In this document: piece by piece, positions 28,211 to 38,486 of the stretch
How positions within the stretch are numbered: position 1 is the stretch's first letter
Layout: every line of letters begins with the position of its first letter
Assembly (NCBI RefSeq): GCF_947496985.1
Contig: NZ_CANMEZ010000003.1
Location: 248,001 to 312,000, forward strand
DNA length: 64,000 bases
Source of the DNA: an uncultured Kordia sp.
Lineage (GTDB): Bacteria; Bacteroidota; Bacteroidia; Flavobacteriales; Flavobacteriaceae
Direction: 5' to 3'
Made by a program: the position numbers and the translations under genes
The notes under the pieces: generated by a model
The model's database searches: none
Told to the model about the DNA's origin: nothing
Seen by the model: only the letters and a program-made list of their open reading frames with translations

Positions 28211-30103
28211 TTACTTTTCAATAATAATACTTTTTTTATAGGCTTTTATTAATTTTTTCACAAAAGTATTCCATGCTTCAAAATCTTCTTTTTCAATACG
28301 TAAGCTATTTACATAAATGTTTTTATGTTGAATGATCACACCTTCTTTTTCTTCATATGAAATTGTAAATCCATATGTTTTTCCATCATATTTGATAGGT
28401 TTTGGTATAGAAGTTACTTTGTAACCTGCTGGAATTTGGAAGGTAGTTGTGTACTCTTTTTGAAACTGATGATCAATCTTTTTAGTGTATTTACGATTTT
28501 TAATATCAATTTTTTCTTTTGATAATGTACGATCAATATTTAGGTTTAGAATTGTTTTTGACCCAATTGTTTTTACATAATTATCAATGATCAAATCATA
28601 GGAAACTGTCAAGGTTTTATGTTGGGATTCTAACGGAGAAACTTCAATGTTTTGATACTTTGTTTTGTTATTTCCTAGCGCTAATGTTGTATTTAAGAAT
28701 TCTTCTTCCGTGTTGTCTTTCTTCTTATATAAGTAGTCGGTAACAAAGTCAACTTTTTCATAACCAGTTAATATACGTTGTTCTTTTGCATTAATTTTTC
28801 CATCTTCAAATGAAATTGTGGTATTAATGACAGCTTTGCTTTTGTCAGAAGGTTGCTTTGGAACTTTCATTAAAACAAATTTTTCTGGCGTAATTCCGAT
28901 TAACGCTTCTTTTGTTTGCGTAAATGAGCTCGGCATTCCAAAATTGACATAACTGTCTGTCCCATCAATAAAAATAGTATCGTTATCAATTATGGTTGCA
29001 GTAATCATATGATTATCAACCATTGGAGTAGGAACTTCTTCATATAAATATGGACGATCGCGTGTGCCAATCCAAGTTCTAAAAGAAGGAATTCCAATAT
29101 GATTTAGCATTACATAGAGTAAATTTGCCATGTCTTTACAATCACCATAACGGTTTTTACAAACGCTTGCAGCACCACGTGGAATAAATCCACCTAAACC
29201 ATCTTCAAAAGCTACATAGGTAATATTTCCTTGAACCCAATTATAAATAGCTTCCGCTTTTTCAACGTCCGTATTGTATTTTGAAGCAATATCTTCGGCA
29301 ATTTGATATACTTTTTTCAAGTCGTTTTCATCCACTTGTTTCGCTAAAGAAGCATACCAACTATACAAATCAGTTACATTGCTCAATACAGGAACCGTTT
29401 TTCCTTTTTCTTCGTAATTTTTAATATGAATTATAATATGCGGTAAGTAATAAAGAGCAGCTTCTGCATCTTCTTCACCAGTAAATTTTGATACGTTTTC
29501 AACACTCCAACGATAGATAAATGATTTTTTTGTTTCTTCTTTTGTGAAATTTACAGGAATATTTTCTGTGTGAAATTCTCTATAGCCAATTTGAACATTC
29601 TTAGGAAATTCAATCGTTAATTGAGCTTTTTTAGTAGGAGCAAAAGTTCCAAATCTGAATAGACCTAAAAAATGCGGATCTGATATTATTTCTTTATACT
29701 TTAAATCTGTCACTGCGCCTTTAGTAACTGCCGGAAATGTAAAGTTTTTAGTTTGCTGATCGCTATAAAAAATACCGTCGTCAAATTCGTGCTTGGTTTC
29801 TATGTAATCAACTTCTACTGATTTTCCGTCAGGCAAATTGGTCACAGCTTCAATATCTTCAAGCTTTGTAAAACTATCAAAACGCAATACTTCATTGGCA
29901 AAATAAAGTTTGTTAGCTGTAATATATTCTGCTTTTTCATGAATACTTTTAACAATATTAAATTTTCCTTTTCGCAATTTTATATTGATCGTTTCATTTC
30001 GTTCTAAAAACTGATAATCTTCAGAAGTGCCATTTTGCGCAAAGCCAATGCTTACAAATAAGAAAAGAATCAAATAAGGGAATTTTATATAGGATGCTGT
30101 CAT
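28211..30103 (-). CDS. DUF3857 and transglutaminase-core secreted protein
   Basis: 630 aa exported protein (signal ending near FVSIGFAQ). DUF3857 covers roughly residues 35-240. The transglutaminase core follows with Cys322 in KNRYGDCKDMANLLYVML, His365 in MVDNHMITAT and an Asp at about 380 in FIDGTDS, so the Cys-His-Asp triad is complete. Such proteins are thought to be periplasmic cysteine proteases or cross-linking enzymes; substrates are unknown. First gene of a minus-strand pair with the Cys-less paralog. The region before it (30104-30273) is shared with the divergent menE. Confidence 0.8.
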   Translation of the reverse strand: MTASYIKFPYLILFLFVSIGFAQNGTSEDYQFLERNETINIKLRKGKFNIVKSIHEKAEYITANKLYFANEVLRFDSFTKLEDIEAVTNLPDGKSVEVDYIETKHEFDDGIFYSDQQTKNFTFPAVTKGAVTDLKYKEIISDPHFLGLFRFGTFAPTKKAQLTIEFPKNVQIGYREFHTENIPVNFTKEETKKSFIYRWSVENVSKFTGEEDAEAALYYLPHIIIHIKNYEEKGKTVPVLSNVTDLYSWYASLAKQVDENDLKKVYQIAEDIASKYNTDVEKAEAIYNWVQGNITYVAFEDGLGGFIPRGAASVCKNRYGDCKDMANLLYVMLNHIGIPSFRTWIGTRDRPYLYEEVPTPMVDNHMITATIIDNDTIFIDGTDSYVNFGMPSSFTQTKEALIGITPEKFVLMKVPKQPSDKSKAVINTTISFEDGKINAKEQRILTGYEKVDFVTDYLYKKKDNTEEEFLNTTLALGNNKTKYQNIEVSPLESQHKTLTVSYDLIIDNYVKTIGSKTILNLNIDRTLSKEKIDIKNRKYTKKIDHQFQKEYTTTFQIPAGYKVTSIPKPIKYDGKTYGFTISYEEKEGVIIQHKNIYVNSLRIEKEDFEAWNTFVKKLIKAYKKSIIIEK

Positions 30104-30273
30104 AAATTATAATTTAAAAATCGTTTCAAAGAAACTTTTACAAAAATAAACAATACTTCTGTTAAAATATTGTCAAAAATTGAACACTATTTTAGCTAAA
30201 AATAGTAAAAACGATGCTTGAAAGCATTTTTTTCTGTATGAATGTTTAATTTTACACAACAACCTAAACAAAA

Positions 30274-31374
30274 ATGATTCCAAGCTTTAAAAATATACAC
30301 GAAAAGTTTCAACTTGATGGTACTTATTTTAATAGAGAAGCACTAAAAGAAGTTGCATATAGTTATATAAAAGAAGGAAAACCACATGAAAAAATAATTG
30401 GTGATTTTTTGATTGATTGGCTAGATGATCGATCTTTTGTAGATGTGTTTACTTCTGGCTCTACTGGAAAACCCAAACCAATTCGTTTGGACAAACAAGC
30501 AATGGCAAATTCGGCATTAGCAACAGGCGATTTTTTTGGAATTCAGCCCGGAGATTCAGCGTTGCAATGCTTACCTTCAAACTTTATTGCAGGAAAAATG
30601 ATGCTAGTTCGTGCTATGATTTTAGGTTTATCAATTGATTTAGTTTTGCCTTCCATGCATCCATTAGCAGAAATTAAAACGAAGTATGATTTTTGCGCAA
30701 TGGTTCCGATTCAAGTGGAAAATTCGCTTGAATATTTACACAAAATTAAAACATTAATTGTTGGTGGCGCACCAGCTTCATCTGGACTAATTGCACAATT
30801 ACAAAACGTTTCTACACATATTTTTGCAACTTATGGAATGACTGAAACCATCACACATATTGCTGCAAAACCATTAAATCACCTTCCAGAAGGAACAACT
30901 ACACATTTCTCAACCTTACCAAATATTGAGGTACAAAAAGATAATCGTGGTTGTTTAGTAATTCATGCACCAAGAATTACAGCAGCAGAAATTATTACAA
31001 ACGATGTTATCGAAATCATCTCCGAAACCGAATTCAAATGGCTAGGTCGTTTTGATAATGTAATTAATAGTGGTGGTATTAAATTACATCCTGAACAAAT
31101 AGAGGAGAAGTTAAGTCCTTTTATTTCAGGTAGGTATTTCGTTACAGGAATAGATGATGATCAGTTTGGGAAAAAGCTAGTTCTAATTGTAGAAGATGTA
31201 AAAAACGAATTGGATAGTTCTAAGCTTCTAGAAACGGTAAAGCAATCAAAAAAGTTTTCAAAATTTGAAATTCCTAAGTCAATTTATATACTGCCAAACT
31301 TCGCAGAAACTAATACAGGAAAGGTGCAGCGTACAAAGACTCTTAATTTGTTAGCTGTTAGTTTTAAAAGCTAG
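30274..31374 (+). CDS. menE: o-succinylbenzoate-CoA ligase
   Basis: MenE activates o-succinylbenzoate to its CoA thioester. The 366-aa ANL-superfamily protein has the P-loop FTSGSTGKPKPIRLDKQAM, the A5-type motif ATYGMTETITHIA, LGRFDNVINSGGIKLHP of the hinge, and the C-terminal catalytic Lys context NTGKVQRTK. It is shorter than Bacillus or E. coli MenE (about 450-490 aa), as usual for the compact Bacteroidetes form. It is cut off from the other men genes by 13 kb of unrelated minus-strand genes. Confidence 0.93.
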   Translation: MIPSFKNIHEKFQLDGTYFNREALKEVAYSYIKEGKPHEKIIGDFLIDWLDDRSFVDVFTSGSTGKPKPIRLDKQAMANSALATGDFFGIQPGDSALQCLPSNFIAGKMMLVRAMILGLSIDLVLPSMHPLAEIKTKYDFCAMVPIQVENSLEYLHKIKTLIVGGAPASSGLIAQLQNVSTHIFATYGMTETITHIAAKPLNHLPEGTTTHFSTLPNIEVQKDNRGCLVIHAPRITAAEIITNDVIEIISETEFKWLGRFDNVINSGGIKLHPEQIEEKLSPFISGRYFVTGIDDDQFGKKLVLIVEDVKNELDSSKLLETVKQSKKFSKFEIPKSIYILPNFAETNTGKVQRTKTLNLLAVSFKS

Positions 31375-31549
31375 CAGATAAACATTTTTAAATTTTAGCT
31401 TCAAAATATTTTATTTTACATTCAACTAAGTAGATAGGACATTTCACTCATCAAAACGATGTGTTCCCTCAATATAGGTTTCAGAATCAAAGTAAGTACT
31501 GTACTTTTAAAATGTATTTAACACAAGGTTGGTTGTTTAGTTGTTTATT

Positions 31550-31589
31550 CAGAAAGACCTGGTAATTCATAACTTATTAGGTTTTTCTG
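31550..31589. terminator. Long hairpin downstream of menE
   Basis: A 16-bp stem with a few G-T pairs (outer arms CAGAAAGACCT and AGGTTTTTCTG) around an 8-base loop. It lies 175 bases after the menE stop. The T-run after it is weak, so it could be an attenuator-like or mRNA-stabilising hairpin. The remaining 31375-31549 shows no gene. Confidence 0.5.
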
Positions 31590-31712
31590 TTTGTGTTAAA
31601 AAAATCATAAAAAAGTAAAAGAATGGCATAGAATTTGTGACTTACCACACAATAAATCTTTGCTTTCTTATAGAAATAAAGATTAGGTTATTTTAGGTTT
31701 TTTAGGGAGAAT

Positions 31713-31744
31713 AGGTCTGGTATTTAGCATACTAGGCCTTTTCT
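31713..31744. terminator. Bidirectional terminator between menE and the LytTR gene
   Basis: AGGTCTGGTAT pairs with ATACTAGGCCT (two G-T pairs) around TTAGC, followed by TTTTC on the + strand; it lies 20 bases after the end of the LytTR gene on the minus strand. Confidence 0.7.
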
Positions 31745-31764
31745 TATTTATTTTCAAAATTTAT

Positions 31765-32466
31765 TTAATGATTATACAATTTACTTACATTACTCTTATA
31801 AGTTAGCCCAATTGGTATTTTATGAGTTGTTATTTGAATTCTATTTCCTTCAATATGCTTTATTTTGTCTATTGCAATTATAAAAGACTTGTGTACTCGT
31901 AAGAAGTTTTTTGTATTTAAGAAGGTTTCATAATAAGATATTTTTTCATGACTGAAAATCATTTCGTCTTCAAGAAATATTTTTGTGTAATTTCCAAAGG
32001 CTTCAATAAATAGAATTGTATTGGCATCTACGTAATGCTGTTTTTTATCTCCTTTTACAAAGAATTTAAACGATTCCATTTTTGTAGTACTAGTTTCTTT
32101 TTTATTTGAAGATGTATTGTTTGTAATTACTTTGTTGATAGCTTTCACTAAACGATCAAAACTAAATGGTTTTAAAAGGTAATCTGCTACGTTCAATTCA
32201 AATCCTTCAATGGCAAATTCCTTATACGCAGTAGTAACAATCACTTTAGGTGGATTGGTTAAGGTTCTTAAAAAGTCCAAGCCTTTTAATTTTGGCATAT
32301 GAATATCTAGAAACATAAAATCTACCGTATTTTCATTTAAAAACTGCATGGCTTCTATGGCATTATAACAGTTTTTTACTAACTGCAAATGTGGAAGCAT
32401 TCCACAGTATTCTTCAATAATCTCATGAGCTAACGGCTCATCATCTATAATGATAAATGTATTCAT
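31765..32466 (-). CDS. LytTR-family response regulator
   Basis: 233 aa: an N-terminal receiver (FIIIDDEPLAHEIIEEYC, phospho-acceptor Asp in DFMFLDIHMPKLKGL, KVIVTTAYKEFAIEGFELNVADYLLKPF) and a C-terminal LytTR DNA-binding domain from about 130 (FFVKGDKKQHYVDANTILFI, FLRVHKSFIIAIDKIKHIEGN). Its start overlaps the kinase stop by 4 bases (ATGA), so the two are translationally coupled. LytTR regulators bind direct repeats; the divergent ABC transporter genes are a likely target by position. Confidence 0.92.
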   Translation of the reverse strand: MNTFIIIDDEPLAHEIIEEYCGMLPHLQLVKNCYNAIEAMQFLNENTVDFMFLDIHMPKLKGLDFLRTLTNPPKVIVTTAYKEFAIEGFELNVADYLLKPFSFDRLVKAINKVITNNTSSNKKETSTTKMESFKFFVKGDKKQHYVDANTILFIEAFGNYTKIFLEDEMIFSHEKISYYETFLNTKNFLRVHKSFIIAIDKIKHIEGNRIQITTHKIPIGLTYKSNVSKLYNH

Positions 32467-33608
32467 ACAGGAACTTTTAAGGTTACTTTATAAATGTCGC
32501 TTTGTTGTGTGAATTCTAATTGATGCGTTTTTGGATATAGTAATGATAGCCTTCGTTTTAGATTAGTCAATCCAATACCTTTAGTTTGATTGTTCTCTTT
32601 TTTGTCAAAATTATTTTCAATAGAAAAGTAGATGAAATCAGCATCATTTGTCAACTCCATTTTAATAAAAGCATTTTCTGTTAACGTATCTACACCATGT
32701 TTAAAAGCATTCTCCAAAAGATTAATAAATAACAATGGAGTAATAGAAAGATTCTCATCAATCGCATGGTTAAATTGAATAGAAACAGATTTTTTGTACC
32801 TGATTTTATGCAACTCGATATAATTTTCTAAATACGTAATTTCATCTTTAATAGTAACATTACTTTTTTCTCCTTCATAAATAGTATAGCGCATCATTTC
32901 GGATAGTTTCAAAATCACTTCTGGCGCTTGCTTTGAGTTCTTTATCGTTAATGCGTATAGATTATTCAACGTATTAAAAAAGAAATGCGGATTTAATTGA
33001 CTTCTTAAATGCAATAGTTCCGCTTGTGTTTGCTCATTCTTTAAGCGAACCGTATTGGTAATGTGACTGATTAACCATTCTGTCAAGAATACAAATAAAA
33101 GAATAAAATAATAAGGGTCTAAATATTTTGATGAAGGCGAATATTCATTGAAAACAGAAAGTAATAAGAGCACTGTGACTGCAATAAAAAACATCCGAAA
33201 ACAAAAACGAATGATTCCCCATTTTTGGATAATATTTTCACTGTTAGCAGGTTTATTTCTATTTCTAAAAGCGAAATAAGCATATACATAAAGAAATACA
33301 AGAAGTTCTGCAAAAACAAGTATTAGTATAAAGTTTGGACGCGATTCTATCATTCCAAAAAAACTAAGCAAACTAGCAAATCCAAAAAGTATTTTACGAT
33401 CATATTTAAGCCATTTACTTGTTTCTGGGAGTGTATTTGTTTTAAAAAATATGAGCGATACAATAAAATATGAAGCAGCAATTATTAATACCGTACCTGT
33501 TACTTCATAATTCTTTGTCTTAGCAAATATTCCTAGCACATACGCTACTGGAATGATGATAAGATTAAGAATATTATGTTGCCTAATGTGTTGCTTCATA
33601 CAGATCAA
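32463..33608 (-). CDS. LytS-type sensor histidine kinase
   Basis: 381 aa: about six membrane helices in the first 180 residues with no extracellular sensor domain, then the His_kinase (PF06580) segment with the phospho-His in QLNPHFFFNTLNNLYAL and SEMMRYTIYEG. An HATPase region follows with LLFINLLENAFKHGVDT and KGIGLTNLKRRLSLLYP. An alternative start three codons in (MKQHIRQHN) is possible. It pairs with the overlapping LytTR regulator. It diverges from the ABC ATPase gene over 232 bases that contain no gene. Confidence 0.9.
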   Translation of the reverse strand: MICMKQHIRQHNILNLIIIPVAYVLGIFAKTKNYEVTGTVLIIAASYFIVSLIFFKTNTLPETSKWLKYDRKILFGFASLLSFFGMIESRPNFILILVFAELLVFLYVYAYFAFRNRNKPANSENIIQKWGIIRFCFRMFFIAVTVLLLLSVFNEYSPSSKYLDPYYFILLFVFLTEWLISHITNTVRLKNEQTQAELLHLRSQLNPHFFFNTLNNLYALTIKNSKQAPEVILKLSEMMRYTIYEGEKSNVTIKDEITYLENYIELHKIRYKKSVSIQFNHAIDENLSITPLLFINLLENAFKHGVDTLTENAFIKMELTNDADFIYFSIENNFDKKENNQTKGIGLTNLKRRLSLLYPKTHQLEFTQQSDIYKVTLKVPV

Positions 33609-33840
33609 TAATACATAAATAAAATCATATAGAAATATAAAATGATGAACATGTAAAGTTTAAGCATAAACGTTATAGAAATAAGGTTGAACACTATTTT
33701 GTGTCTATTCATATTCTGTGTATATCAAAAACAAGTTTGTATGTCATAACTATTTCTCTTTCAGTGTAATTGCTGGTAAGTTAGCGTAAAATTAAAAAAT
33801 AAAGCGCTCTTTATTATAAGCAATCAAAAAACGAACAGGC

Positions 33841-34731
33841 ATGGAATTAATCATCAAAAATTTATCAAAAACATATAAAAATGGTGTAAAAGCCATTGAC
33901 ACTATAAATTTAGAAATAGGAACAGGAATGTTTGGATTACTTGGTCCAAACGGCGCAGGGAAATCTTCTTTAATGCGAACAATAGCAACATTACAAATTC
34001 CAGATTCAGGAATGATCACGTTTGGAGATATTAATGTTTTAGAAGATAATTTAAGTCTCAGAAAAGTACTGGGTTATTTGCCGCAATCTTTCGGCGTGTA
34101 TCCAAAAATGTCAGCAGAAAATTTACTAGATTACTTTGCCACATTAAAAGGAGTTAGCTCAAAATCTGATCGAAAAAAAATAGTGACTGAAGTTTTAGAA
34201 ATTACCAATTTATATGAGGTTCGTAAAAAGTATGTAAATGGTTATTCGGGCGGAATGAAACAACGTTTTGGCATTGCACAACTCTTACTAAACAAACCAA
34301 AACTTATTATTGTTGATGAACCTACAGCTGGTTTAGATCCGGCAGAAAGACAACGTTTTTTAAACGTTTTAAGAGAAATAGGAACGAACAATACAGTCAT
34401 TTTTTCAACACATATTGTGGAAGATGTGAAAGAACTATGTAATAAAATGGCGATTTTAAATGGAGGACGAATTTTGTCAAACACAACACCAACAGAAGCT
34501 ACGACTGCATTAAAAGGGCAAATCTGGAAGACAGTTATAACTAGAGACGAATTAGAACTCATGGAAGCTAACTACGATGTATTATCTTCAAACTACAATC
34601 AAGATAATTCGATAACAGTCAGAATATATTCTAGCATACAACCAGACGGAGATTTTAGAGAAGCGACACCACAATTAGACGATGTTTATTTCATTGCTTT
34701 AAAACAAGACGAATCTGTACTTGTAAACTAA
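33841..34731 (+). CDS. ABC transporter ATP-binding protein
   Basis: A 296-aa ABC ATPase of the CcmA/gliding-motility type that pairs with ABC-2 permeases. Walker A LLGPNGAGKSS, Q-loop around GYLPQSFGVYP, signature YSGGMKQRFGIAQ, Walker B LIIVDEPTAGLDPAERQ, H-loop STHIVEDV. The C-terminal 70 residues form an extension with no recognised domain. It lies 33 bases before the permease-peptidase fusion, which should be its membrane partner. The exporter substrate is unknown. Confidence 0.92.
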   Translation: MELIIKNLSKTYKNGVKAIDTINLEIGTGMFGLLGPNGAGKSSLMRTIATLQIPDSGMITFGDINVLEDNLSLRKVLGYLPQSFGVYPKMSAENLLDYFATLKGVSSKSDRKKIVTEVLEITNLYEVRKKYVNGYSGGMKQRFGIAQLLLNKPKLIIVDEPTAGLDPAERQRFLNVLREIGTNNTVIFSTHIVEDVKELCNKMAILNGGRILSNTTPTEATTALKGQIWKTVITRDELELMEANYDVLSSNYNQDNSITVRIYSSIQPDGDFREATPQLDDVYFIALKQDESVLVN

Positions 34732-34764
34732 TTCAACTTTCATTATTTAAACACATAGACACAA

Positions 34765-37700
34765 ATGTTTTCTACAATATTTAAACACGAATTAAAATAC
34801 TGGTTTAGAAATCCTTCTTTCTATATATATGTATTTTTATTTTTAACAATATCTATTTTACTATCGGCTGCTTCTGCTGGAATTTTTGAGAGTAATACTG
34901 TAACTAACGGAACAGCAATCATTGCAAATTCACCAATGCGAATTGGAAATATGTTCAACACTTTAGCGATAATTATTTTCTTCTTATTTCCGTCTATAAT
35001 TGGGTTTTCTGTGTATAGAGATTATAAAAGCGAAATGCATACGATCTTGTATTCATATCCTTTTACCAAAGCCAATTACTTATTTGCTAAATTTTTTAGC
35101 AGTGTATTGATTGTGCTAATTATAGTTTTATTTGTTGGTATAGGTCTTTCTATTGGATTTAGTTTGCCAGGAACAAACCCAATTCTTCTGGAAGAATTTA
35201 GCATAATGCCATATTTGCAAACGTATTTAATCTACATAGTGCCAAATATTCTATTGTACGGCGCTATCATATTTGCAGTTGTAGTATTTACAAGAAAAAT
35301 TATAGCAGGTTTTACAGCTTTTATTATTCTAATAGTATTGCAATCTACATTGGTGGCATTATTTTCGAATCCTGAATACACCTTTATTACAGGTTTGTTT
35401 AATCCTAGTGGAATATCTGCTACTGAATACTATATAAAATATTGGACAATTTCTGAGCAGAATACAAAAGCAGTTCCAATAAAAGAATTAATCATATATA
35501 ACCGATTGTTATGGACAGGAATTGCAATGTTAATTTTTGGAATCGTTTACAAATACTTTAAATTCAATCAACAACCAATACGCTTATCATTAAGAAAGCA
35601 AAAAGGAGAACGTGCTATAAAAAGTAATTTTGGAAGCATCATACGTGTACAATTGCCAAAAGTAAACTTTGATTTTTCATTCAGGCAATACCTGAAAACT
35701 ACGTGGAAACTATCAAGCATTGACTTTAACTATATAACTAAAAGTATTCCGTTTATCATTATGCTATTAGGTGTAACGCTGAGTTTACTACTTGATTACT
35801 TTGAAGGAAGTAAATTCAGAGGAACTTCCAGATTGCCTGTAACTTGGAGAATGCTAGATTATGGAGAAACTTTTCAATTAGCCATTATTATTTGTACGTT
35901 TTTATATGCTGGAATGTTAAATCAAAGAGCAAAAATTTCAAACATCAATATATTGGTTGATAGTATGCCCATTCCGAACTGGACACTTCTTTTATCAAAA
36001 CTAATAGCACTATTCAAAATGCAATGGATCATGTTAACTGTTATAATGATTACAGGAATCTCTTTTCAAGTTTATAAAGGCTATTATCAGTTTGAAATCG
36101 GACACTATTTATTTGAATTATATATATTAAACTTCATGTATTATGCATTGTGGGCAATGATGGCAATATATGTGCAGACACTCATAAAGAATACTTATGT
36201 AGGTCTATTTTTATTATTTAGCCTATTCATTTTTGTAAGTACTGCCATACCAAACGTAATAGGAATCACACAAGATATCTTCCTATTCAACAACGGAACT
36301 GTTGGGTATAATTATTCAGATATGAATGGTTACGGAAACTCACTGTCAAGTATTTTTATCTATAGTTTTTACTGGTTTTTATTTGGAATTCTATTGATAA
36401 TTGGCGCAGGATTATTTTATAGCAGAGGAATCGTAGGATCATTTAAAGAACGTTTATCCATTGGAAGATCACGTTTTACTAAAAAAATAGCTTTAGGAGT
36501 TGGAATCGTTTCTATAGCTTTTTTAAGTACTGGTTTTTGTATTTATTATGAAAACAATGTGACCAATGCATCAGCTTCTGCAAAAGAGAAAGAACAAATC
36601 ATTGTTGATATAGAAAAGAAATATGCTAAATATGAAGACTATGCTCAACCAAAAATTGCCGCGGTAACTATTGAACTAGATATATATCCGAAAGAATTAA
36701 ACTTCAACCTAAAAGGGAAATATGTATTAGTAAATAAAGCTGAAGTAGCTATTGATAGTCTATTTTTAAAGTATAATAATTATCCGAGTACTTTTAAGTT
36801 TAATAAATCAAATACTTTAGTTTCGAAAGACAGTCTTTTTCAATTTAATATGTATCGTTTAGACAAAGCACTGCAACCAGGAGATAGTATCCAATTAGAT
36901 TTTACTGTTAAAAATGTTACCAATACAATCCTAAATACGCATTCACCTGTATTAGAAAATGGTACGTTTTTGAATAGCTTTCAATTAGCTCCTACTATTG
37001 GTTACAAAAGAGTAGGTTTGACTGATGCTGAAACTCGTAAAAAATATGGACTTCCTGAAGTCGCATTAAAAGCACATCCTTCAGATACTACTGCTTTAGG
37101 AACAAATGATTTGACAAGAGATGCCGATTGGATAGATTTTGAAGCGACAGTAAGTACTTCCAAAGATCAAATTGCGATTGCGCCAGGATATTTGCAAAAA
37201 GAATGGATTGAAGATGATAGACGCTATTTTCATTACAAAATGGATCAAAAAATGTTGAATATCTATTCGTTTAACTCAGCACGTTATGAAGTGAAAAAAG
37301 ATATATGGAATGATGTTGTGTTGGAAATTTACTATCACAAAGGGCATGACAAAAATTTAGATAGAATGATGGCGGGAATGAAAGCATCATTAGCATACAA
37401 TACAGAAAATTTTAGTCCATATCAACACAAACAAATACGCATCATAGAATTCCCAAAAACCTACGGAAGCTTTGCGCAATCGTATCCAAATACGATTCCA
37501 TTCTCTGAAAGTCACGGATTTATCGCTGATGTAAATGACAATGATATTGGAGGAATTGACTATGCGTTTGGAGTAACTTCACATGAAGTAGCACATCAAT
37601 GGTGGGCACATCAAGTGATTGGAGCTGATGTTTTAGGTGCGACAATGCTAACGGAAAGCATTTCTGAATATGTACGCTTAAAAACTTTAGAACGTGTATA

Positions 37701-37947
37701 TGGAAAACATAACATGTATGCCTTTTTAAAATATGCAGCTGATCACTACTTGAGAGGAAGAAAAAATGATGTAACTGGCGAAGATCCCTTAATGTATATC
37801 AGCGGACAATCGTATATCCGTTACTCCAAAGGAGCGCTTGTGTTCTATGCATTGAGTGATTATATAGGTGAAAAAAACTTAAATGCAGCATTGCATAAAT
37901 TCGTAAAAAAAACAAATTTAAAGAACCACCATACACAACTTCAATAG
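34765..37947 (+). pseudogene. ABC-2 permease/M1 aminopeptidase fusion, main part (frameshifted)
   Basis: A large fusion typical of Bacteroidetes: residues 1-600 are ABC-2 permease with two sets of six helices, and about 620 onward is an M1-type metallopeptidase. The zinc site is in SHEVAHQWWAHQ (H940, E941, H944) with the third ligand Glu about 20 residues on in MLTESISEY. The frame ends at 37947 with an off-frame tail NLKNHHTQLQ. The true C-terminus continues in the -1 frame from about 37911 to 38417. The read-through product would be about 1217 aa, the family's usual length. The break is at an A8 tract at 37905-37912. Confidence 0.85.
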
Positions 37948-38417
37948 AATTAGTAAATAACATAAAAGAAGTAACTCCAGATTCTTTACAATATGTTATC
38001 AAAGATATGTTTGAAACAATAACGTTTTATGAGAATAGTGTGACTGATTTTAAAACCACAACATTAGCTGATGGAACTTATAAAGTTGATATCGAATTTA
38101 CAGTGAGTAAATACAGAAGTGATAGCAAAGGAAATCGATCATATAATGATACTGAGTTAAAATCTTCTTCTTCTACAGATAACGAATTCAAATCATTACC
38201 ATTAGCGGATTATATAGATATCGTTGTTTTTACTGAAGAAGAAATCAATGGAGAAAAAAAAGAAGTTGAATTATACCTGAAAAAACATAAAATCACTAAC
38301 GTTCAGAATACAATCAGCATCATTGTAAACAAAAAACCAACTGCGGTAGGAGTAGATCCTTATCATAAACTAATTGATACAAATTCTGAAGATAATAGGA
38401 TAAATAGTGATAGATAA
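37911..38417 (+). pseudogene. C-terminal part of the ABC-2/M1 fusion in the -1 frame
   Basis: Reading the -1 frame from 37911 gives NKFKEPPYTTSIELVNNI and continues without a stop to 38417. This is the helical and beta C-terminus expected after an M1 domain (QYVIKDMFETITFYEN, YKVDIEFTVSKYRSDSKGN). An in-frame ATG at 38007 exists, but nothing suggests it is an independent gene. If an A is missing from the A8 run, or ribosomes slip by -1 there, this joins the previous part. Confidence 0.85.
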
Positions 38418-38432
38418 AATCTTTTAAAAACA

Positions 38433-38464
38433 AAAACCGCTTTACAATACTGCAAAGCGGTTTT
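38433..38464. terminator. Bidirectional terminator after the ABC-2/M1 gene
   Basis: AAAACCGCTTT pairs perfectly with AAAGCGGTTTT around a 10-base loop, between convergent genes. Confidence 0.85.
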
Positions 38465-38486
38465 ATTACATATTTTTTTGTGTTAC

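Noticed and set aside
38007-38417. A separate small gene after the ABC-2/M1 gene
   Set aside because: The frame extends left of its ATG with sequence that continues the M1 C-terminus, so it is the broken end of the upstream gene.
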